This document shows positions 59,393 to 64,000 of a stretch of 64,000 bases of DNA, piece by piece (positions within the stretch are counted from its first letter, which is position 1; the number at the start of each line of letters is the position of its first letter). Origin of the DNA: Ga0077555 sp031406575 (GTDB lineage: Bacteria; Pseudomonadota; Alphaproteobacteria; Rhizobiales; Hyphomicrobiaceae); assembly GCA_031406575.1 (NCBI GenBank), contig JANOHP010000181.1, forward strand, positions 1 to 64,000. The letters run 5' to 3'. Position numbers and translations under genes: made by a program. A model generated the notes under the pieces. It made no database searches, was not told the DNA's origin, and saw nothing but the letters and a program-made list of their open reading frames with translations.

Positions 59393-60220
59393 TCAGGTCC
59401 GCGCGCCCGTGGGAAAAAACGGCGTGCCGGCAACCGGCGTCGAGGGTGAGGCCATGTCGCGCTGTTCCATCAAGCCTGCCTCCCACGCGAGTCGGCCAGC
59501 CTCGATGGCGCCTGCGAACGCGCGCGCCATGCCCACGGGATCGCCAGCCTTGGCGACGGCCGTGTTGAGGAGAACGGCATCATAGCCCATCTCCATGCCC
59601 TGCGCGGCGTGACTCGGTGCACCGAGGCCCGCGTCGATGACGAGCGGCACATCGGGAAAATAATTGCGCATCGTGCGCAGCGCATAGGGGTTGGCGAGGC
59701 CGCGTCCTGTCCCGATCGGCGCGCCCCAGGGCATGAGCACCTCACAACCCGCCGACAGCAAGCGTTCCGCCGCCCCCAGGTCTTCGGTCGTGTAAGGAAA
59801 CACCTTGAAGCCGCTCTTGATCAGCGCGCCGGCCGCTTCTACCAACCCGAAGAGATCGGGTTGCAGCGTATCGTCGTTGGCGATGACTTCGAGCTTGATC
59901 CAGTCGGTATCGAACAGCTCGCGGGCCATTTCCGCCGTGGCGATCGCTTCTTTCGGCGTGCGACATCCAGCCGTGTTGGGCAACACGCGCACGCCGAGCC
60001 CTTTGATGATGTCCTGGAAGCGGCGGCTGCCACCATCACGGGCCGCTTCTCGTCGCAGCGATACGGTGACGACGCTCGCGCCCGACGCCGCGACGGCATC
60101 GGCCAGAACTTGCGGAGAGGGATACTGCGCCGTGCCCAGCAAAAGCCGTGATGACAGCGCGACGCCGTAAGGGGCGAAGGGCTTGGGGCCGGCCTGTTGG
60201 GTCTCGTGTCGCGCTAGCAT
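59393..60220 (-). CDS. thiG: Thiazole synthase
   Basis: A 275-residue ThiG that builds the thiazole ring with sulfur from ThiS thiocarboxylate. LLLGTAQYPSPQVLADAVAA, VLPNTAGCRTPKEAIATAEMA, WIKLEVIAND (imine-forming Lys) and VLMPWGAPIGTGRGL are typical. GGAG lies 5 nt before the ATG at 60220, 34 bp after thiS. Confidence 0.96.
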   Translation of the reverse strand: MLARHETQQAGPKPFAPYGVALSSRLLLGTAQYPSPQVLADAVAASGASVVTVSLRREAARDGGSRRFQDIIKGLGVRVLPNTAGCRTPKEAIATAEMARELFDTDWIKLEVIANDDTLQPDLFGLVEAAGALIKSGFKVFPYTTEDLGAAERLLSAGCEVLMPWGAPIGTGRGLANPYALRTMRNYFPDVPLVIDAGLGAPSHAAQGMEMGYDAVLLNTAVAKAGDPVGMARAFAGAIEAGRLAWEAGLMEQRDMASPSTPVAGTPFFPTGART

Positions 60221-60254
60221 CGGTTCTCCTCGACGACGGTTCGGGGCCGTCTCT

Positions 60255-60488
60255 TCAGCCGCCCTGCCGTGGCGCCACGATCTCGATCTCGTCGCCGGGG
60301 CGCAGCCTTGTCTCGGCGCGCAGACGTGCCGCGACGAAATCCCCATTCACCGCGGTCGCGACCTTCTGCTCGCCGTAACCCAACGCCTCCAGCAGGGCCG
60401 CGAGCGACGTCGCTCCCACCTGCCGCGTTTCGCCATTGACGACCACCGCGACCGCGCTGTGGTCGTGGACTTCTCCACCGTCTGCCAT
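60255..60488 (-). CDS. thiS: Sulfur carrier protein ThiS
   Basis: A 77-residue ubiquitin-like protein ending in Gly-Gly (VAPRQGG), first gene of thiSGE. The core VVVNGETRQV, LAALLEALGY and RLRPGDEIEIV is typical. An ATG 12 codons upstream (60524) would overlap the -10 box, so I use the ATG at 60488. There is no thiO or thiF beside it, so oxidation of glycine and activation of ThiS rely on genes elsewhere. No TPP riboswitch is seen in the short leader. Confidence 0.93.
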   Translation of the reverse strand: MADGGEVHDHSAVAVVVNGETRQVGATSLAALLEALGYGEQKVATAVNGDFVAARLRAETRLRPGDEIEIVAPRQGG

Positions 60489-60522
60489 GTCGTGCCTTGT
60501 TGCCTCGGGCCGTGGACGGGCC

Positions 60523-60550
60523 ATTCTAGGGGAAACCGGGACGCGATCAA
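60523..60550 (-). promoter_or_regulatory. Putative thiSGE promoter
   Basis: On the minus strand TTGATC (60550-60545), 16 nt, TAGAAT (60528-60523). It gives a leader of about 30 nt before the thiS ATG at 60488, too short for a TPP riboswitch. It starts inside the last bases before the upstream mbfA stop region. Confidence 0.55.
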
Positions 60551-60568
60551 AGCTTTGGCGTCACGTCG

Positions 60569-61564
60569 CTAGGCATTGCCAATCAGCACGCCGGCAGCGA
60601 AGACGATCAGCCCGCCGATGACGATCTCAAAAGCGGCCCGCAGGAACTTCGTATCCATGTAACGGGCGCGAATCCAGGCGATGGCCCACAATTCGATGAA
60701 CACGATGAAGGCCGCCATCCACGTGGCAATCCAGAACGAATTGAGCACGTATCCCGCCACCGCCAGCGACCAGCTCTGTGGCACGAGATAGGGCAGTGTG
60801 TGGCCGACGCCACCGACGGTGGTCATCAGGCCCGTGATGAAGCCCCGCATCCAGGGATGGCCGCGGCCAGTCAGGGCACCATCGTCGGACAGCGCTTCGG
60901 CAAACCCCATGGAAATGCCGGCCCCGACCGAAGCCGCCATGCCGACCAAGAATGTCTGCCAGTTGTCGTGCGTCGCGAAGGCGGCGGCAAACAGCGGCGC
61001 CAGCGTCGAAACCGAACCATCCATGAGGCCCACGAGCCCGGGCTGGATGATCTGCAACACGAAGATGCGGCGCCGCGTCTCCTCTTCTTCGGAGCGGGCA
61101 TCGCCCGTCAGGTGCTTTTCGTCCAGCTTCTGGGCGAGCGAAATGTGCTGGCGCTCGGCGGCGGCCAAATCGCCCAGCAACTTGCGAATGCTGGCGTCCG
61201 ACGTGCGCTCCAGTGTGCGTTCGTAGAAATTGCGGGTCTCGAACTCGATGGCTTCCGCCTGCTTGCGCACCTTGTCGAGACCCAGTGGCCGAACCATCCA
61301 CAACGGCTCGTGCGTGATGAAGCCCTTCACGTCCTGGCGGCGCACCAGCGGAATGTGCTCACCGAACTTGCGCTTGTGCATATCGATCAGCCAGCGGCGG
61401 TGCTCGTTTTCCTCCTCGGCCATCTCGGTGAACACCAGGGCGGAGGCCGGGTAGGTTTCTTTCAGGCCGTCGGCGTAGTCGGCATAAATGCGCGAATGCT
61501 CTTCTTCGAGGCTGATGGCGAGCGCCAGGATTTCCTGCTCGTTGAGTTCTGAGTAGGTCTTCAC
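60569..61564 (-). CDS. mbfA: Membrane-bound ferritin MbfA (ferritin-like/VIT1 fusion iron exporter)
   Basis: A 331-residue fusion of an N-terminal ferritin/rubrerythrin-like four-helix domain (about 1-150) and a C-terminal VIT1/CCC1 membrane domain (about 165-331). Iron-site glutamates are in LEEEHSRIY, AEEENEHRRW, EFETRNFYE and AAERQHIS. In Bradyrhizobium and Agrobacterium MbfA exports iron and protects from iron and peroxide stress, under control of Irr. The start is a GTG at 61564 with GGAGG 4 nt upstream. An Irr-box-like repeat overlaps its predicted -10 box. Confidence 0.93.
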   Translation of the reverse strand: MKTYSELNEQEILALAISLEEEHSRIYADYADGLKETYPASALVFTEMAEEENEHRRWLIDMHKRKFGEHIPLVRRQDVKGFITHEPLWMVRPLGLDKVRKQAEAIEFETRNFYERTLERTSDASIRKLLGDLAAAERQHISLAQKLDEKHLTGDARSEEEETRRRIFVLQIIQPGLVGLMDGSVSTLAPLFAAAFATHDNWQTFLVGMAASVGAGISMGFAEALSDDGALTGRGHPWMRGFITGLMTTVGGVGHTLPYLVPQSWSLAVAGYVLNSFWIATWMAAFIVFIELWAIAWIRARYMDTKFLRAAFEIVIGGLIVFAAGVLIGNA

Positions 61565-61608
61565 GAAGCCTCCGGATGCCGATCACGAACGAGGTGTGAC
61601 GCTGCATT

Positions 61609-61625
61609 CTTAGAATAGTTCCAAA
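61609..61625 (-). promoter_or_regulatory. Irr-box (ICE)-like inverted repeat in the mbfA promoter
   Basis: On the minus strand TTTGGAA-CTA-TTCTAAG: a 7-3-7 imperfect inverted repeat close to the TTTAGAA/TTCTAAA-type iron control element of Rhizobiales. It overlaps a likely promoter, TTGCAA (61639-61634), 16 nt, TATTCT (61617-61612), so binding would block transcription. Confidence 0.55.
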
Positions 61626-61813
61626 CAAATGGATTGCAATGTCACCCTTCGGCTGATCTGCCCCCGACAGACCGTCGCAGGTGTCCCGCCGGCGCCAACG
61701 TTGGTTGCTTGCCTTGCATTGCCTGTCCCGGCGTGCTGACTTCGGCGCCGTGGAATTTCTGCACCGCTCGATGAGGCATCGCGAGTGCGTGCCCCTATGG
61801 GAGAGCGACGGAC

Positions 61814-64000
61814 ATGACCAAGTGGGGCGAATTTCAGGGCCGCATCGAGGACGACCGCCTGATGACGGGTCGCGGGCGCTACGTTGCCGACTTTGCCGTC
61901 CCGCGCATGGCACACGGGGTCGTGGTGCGCTCGCAAGTCGCCCACGCCACGATCACTGCTATCGACACGGCCGCTGCCAAAGCCGCGCCCGGCGTGCTCG
62001 CCGTCTACACTGCCGCCGATTTGGCGGCCGATGGTCTGCCGGATTTCCCGTGCGGCGTCCAATTGCTGCGGCCGAATGGAGAAAAAGCTTTCCCCGCCCG
62101 CCGGCCCATTCTGGCGCGGGACCGCATTCGCGCGGTGGGCGAGCCCGTTGCCTTCATCGTCGCAGAGACCGTCGAAGCTGCCGAAACCGCCGCCGAATTG
62201 GTCGTGGTCGACACCGACCAGCAAGGCGCGGTCACTGAACTGGATGCCGCCCGCAAAGCCGGCGCGCCAGCCGTATGGACCGAGGTGCCGGACAATATCG
62301 CCTTCGTCTGGCACAAGGGCGCGGTCGGCTCGGCGCTGCAGGACGCGGCGCACGTCGCCAAGCTCACCTCGCACGTCTCGCGCGTCGCGGCTCTGACCAT
62401 GGAGCCGCGCGGCGCCCTGGGCCTCGTCGACGACACCGGCCGCTATGTCATCCACGCCTCCAATCAGAGCCCGCACCCGCTCAAGGAAGCCTTGGCCGCG
62501 GCCCTCAAAGTCCCCGCAGACCGCGTGCGCGTCGTCGCCAAGGACGTCGGCGGCTCGTTCGGCATGAAAAGCGGTGCTTACCCTGAAGATGTGCTGGTGC
62601 TGTTTGCGGCCAAGAAGCTCAATCGCCCCGTGCGCTGGATTTCCGATCGCCGCGAGAGCTTCCTCGCCGACGATCACGGCCGCGACATCGCCTTCGACGG
62701 GCAACTGGGGCTCGACAAGGACGGCAAGATTCTCGCGCTGAAAGTCGATTTCACAGTCAACGTCGGCAGCCATCTGTCGGGCCGCTCGCTGTTTCTCATC
62801 AACAACATCGGTGGCATCGCCGGCGTCTATCTCATCCCCGCCATCGAAGCCGATGTGCGCGGCGTCTTCACCAACACCATGACCAACGCACCCTATCGCG
62901 GCGCGGGCCGACCAGAAGCGACCTACGTCATCGAACGCTTGATCGATCTGGCGGCGGGCCAAATGGGCCTCGATCCTTTCGAGCTGCGCATGCGCAATCT
63001 CGTGCCCTCCTCGGCCATGCCGTACGACACGAACTTCCTCTTCACGTACGACTGCGGTGAGTTCGAAGCCAATATGACGGGAGCCGCCAAGTTGGCGGAT
63101 CGGGCGGGTTTCGCGGCGCGCCGCGCGGAGTCGAAAGCGCGCGGCAAACTTCGCGGCCTGGGCATCGCCAACCCGATCGAGGTGGCGGCAGGCCCCTTCA
63201 CCAAACCGCGCAAGGACCAGACGAAGCTGCGCATCCACGCCGACGGCACCGCGACGCTCTATGCCGGCTCCATGTCGACGGGCCAGGGTATCGAGACGAC
63301 GCTGACGGAACTCGTCGCGCAGGAACTCGGCCTGTCGCGGGACGCCATTCGCTACGAAGCGGGCGACACCGACGATCTGTCGGACGGGCGCGGCAACGGC
63401 GGCTCGGGTGCCACGTCGGTGGGCGGCTCCGTCACGAAGCTCGCTGCGGAGAAAGTCATTGCGACTGGCCGTGTGCTGGCCGCCGAGCTGCTCGAAGCCA
63501 AACCCGAGGACGTGGGCTTCCAAGACGGGCGCTTCCCATTGGTGGGCACCAATCGCTCCGTCAGCTTGGCGGACGTGGCGCGTCATGGGGAAGCCAAAAA
63601 CCCAAGCGGCTGGATCGAGAGCGCCGAGTTCATCCCACCGGCCGTGACGTTTCCCAACGGTTGCCACATGTGCGAGCTCGAAATCGACCCCGACACGGGG
63701 GCGACCGAGATTCTGCGTTACTCGATCGTCGAGGATTTGGGAACGGTGCTGCAGCCGATGTTGGTGCGCGGGCAGATGCACGGCGGCGTCGCCATGGGTG
63801 TTGGCCAGGCGCTGGGCGAGTTGATCGTCTACGACGCGGATTCAGGACAGCTCGTCAGCGGCTCGTTCATGGACTACCAGATGCCGCGCGCCGAAGACAT
63901 GCCGCCGATGGAGATCGAAACCAGATCCGTGCCGACGAAATCCAATCCACTGGGCTCCAAAGGCGTCGGCGAAGCCGGCAACGTCGGTGCGCTGGTCGCC
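61814..64000 (+). CDS. Xanthine dehydrogenase-family molybdopterin-binding subunit, partial
   Basis: The gene runs off the right edge; 729 residues are visible. It is a CoxL/aldehyde oxidoreductase-type large subunit: FQGRIEDDRLMTGRGRYVAD at the start, KDVGGSFGMKSGAYPED and YRGAGRPEATYVIERLID in the middle, and the catalytic Glu in GSKGVGEAGNVGA close to the edge. GGAG lies 10 nt before the ATG. No small [2Fe-2S] or FAD subunit precedes it; they could follow outside the window. It differs clearly from the gene at 40836, so the two are separate enzymes. Confidence 0.92.
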   Translation, partial: MTKWGEFQGRIEDDRLMTGRGRYVADFAVPRMAHGVVVRSQVAHATITAIDTAAAKAAPGVLAVYTAADLAADGLPDFPCGVQLLRPNGEKAFPARRPILARDRIRAVGEPVAFIVAETVEAAETAAELVVVDTDQQGAVTELDAARKAGAPAVWTEVPDNIAFVWHKGAVGSALQDAAHVAKLTSHVSRVAALTMEPRGALGLVDDTGRYVIHASNQSPHPLKEALAAALKVPADRVRVVAKDVGGSFGMKSGAYPEDVLVLFAAKKLNRPVRWISDRRESFLADDHGRDIAFDGQLGLDKDGKILALKVDFTVNVGSHLSGRSLFLINNIGGIAGVYLIPAIEADVRGVFTNTMTNAPYRGAGRPEATYVIERLIDLAAGQMGLDPFELRMRNLVPSSAMPYDTNFLFTYDCGEFEANMTGAAKLADRAGFAARRAESKARGKLRGLGIANPIEVAAGPFTKPRKDQTKLRIHADGTATLYAGSMSTGQGIETTLTELVAQELGLSRDAIRYEAGDTDDLSDGRGNGGSGATSVGGSVTKLAAEKVIATGRVLAAELLEAKPEDVGFQDGRFPLVGTNRSVSLADVARHGEAKNPSGWIESAEFIPPAVTFPNGCHMCELEIDPDTGATEILRYSIVEDLGTVLQPMLVRGQMHGGVAMGVGQALGELIVYDADSGQLVSGSFMDYQMPRAEDMPPMEIETRSVPTKSNPLGSKGVGEAGNVGALVA

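Noticed and set aside
60489..60570. Possible TPP riboswitch upstream of thiS
   Set aside because: The predicted leader is only about 30 nt and the conserved CTGAGA and ACCTGA words are absent.
61610..63781. Minus-strand open frame of 723 codons
   Set aside because: It lies opposite the molybdenum hydroxylase gene, whose motifs are clear; the translation has the His/Arg/Gly bias of a complement frame.

Overview
This is a GC-rich, gene-dense chromosomal window from an alphaproteobacterium, most likely of the order Hyphomicrobiales (Rhizobiales) or a close relative. The basis is the SdhB/SdhA N-termini, an MbfA-type membrane ferritin with an Irr-box-like site, the conserved purH/heparinase neighbourhood, lysine-rich histone-like proteins and 'TGTCATCCCGG'-type extragenic palindromes. 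I see no rRNA, tRNA, CRISPR array, transposase, prophage or plasmid function, and no recognisable DNA-binding transcription regulator gene.

Layout. 0-10 kb: a BKACE enzyme (cut by the edge), a PhyH-type dioxygenase, a 3-hydroxyacyl-CoA dehydrogenase-like protein, a universal stress protein, a molybdopterin oxidoreductase, cutA, nadK, two NAD(P) dehydrogenases and an orphan ABC ATPase. 10-12 kb: AT-richer spacers with two lysine-rich histone-like genes, one encoding only 29 residues. 12-20 kb: energy and central metabolism: ndk, a CDF metal transporter, glyQ and sdhB on the minus strand, sdhCDA and surE on the plus strand. The sdh genes are therefore split, and glyQ has no glyS partner beside it. 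20-32 kb: a beta-barrel protein, a 26-residue mini-gene with an almost perfect Shine-Dalgarno, a double CoA-transferase, a DUF169 protein, a three-domain phospholipid-repair acyltransferase behind a twin-operator promoter, an orphan MoaD/ThiS-like protein, argJ and an orphan TRAP binding protein. 31.4-32.2 kb: a glutaredoxin-DinB fusion with an in-frame TGA at its redox cysteine. 32-37.6 kb: a DEAD-box helicase, galE, galU and an MFS transporter. 38-45 kb: a minus-strand catabolic block (alpha/beta-barrel protein, amidohydrolase, SMP-30 lactonase, orphan molybdenum hydroxylase subunit and a frameshifted Baeyer-Villiger monooxygenase). 45-52.6 kb: hutD, purH, heparinase II/III, a YkgJ and radical SAM pair, and metY. 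52.9-64 kb: gamma-glutamyltransferase, small membrane and TPR proteins, a Nudix hydrolase, a 2-hydroxyacid dehydrogenase, an epoxide hydrolase, thiSGE, mbfA and a second molybdenum hydroxylase subunit cut by the right edge.

The most striking signal is at 32135-32137. The codon for the first cysteine of a glutaredoxin CxxC motif is TGA, the second cysteine is intact, a good start and ribosome site lie upstream, and a perfect 7-bp stem with an AGTT loop follows 15 nt after the TGA, as in a bacterial SECIS element. I read this as a selenoprotein (U19-x-x-C22) that routine annotation would truncate. Secondary signals are the mini-gene at 20501-20581, the paired TGAAC-N3-GTTCA operators at 24055-24097, and the twin histone-like genes sharing one leader.
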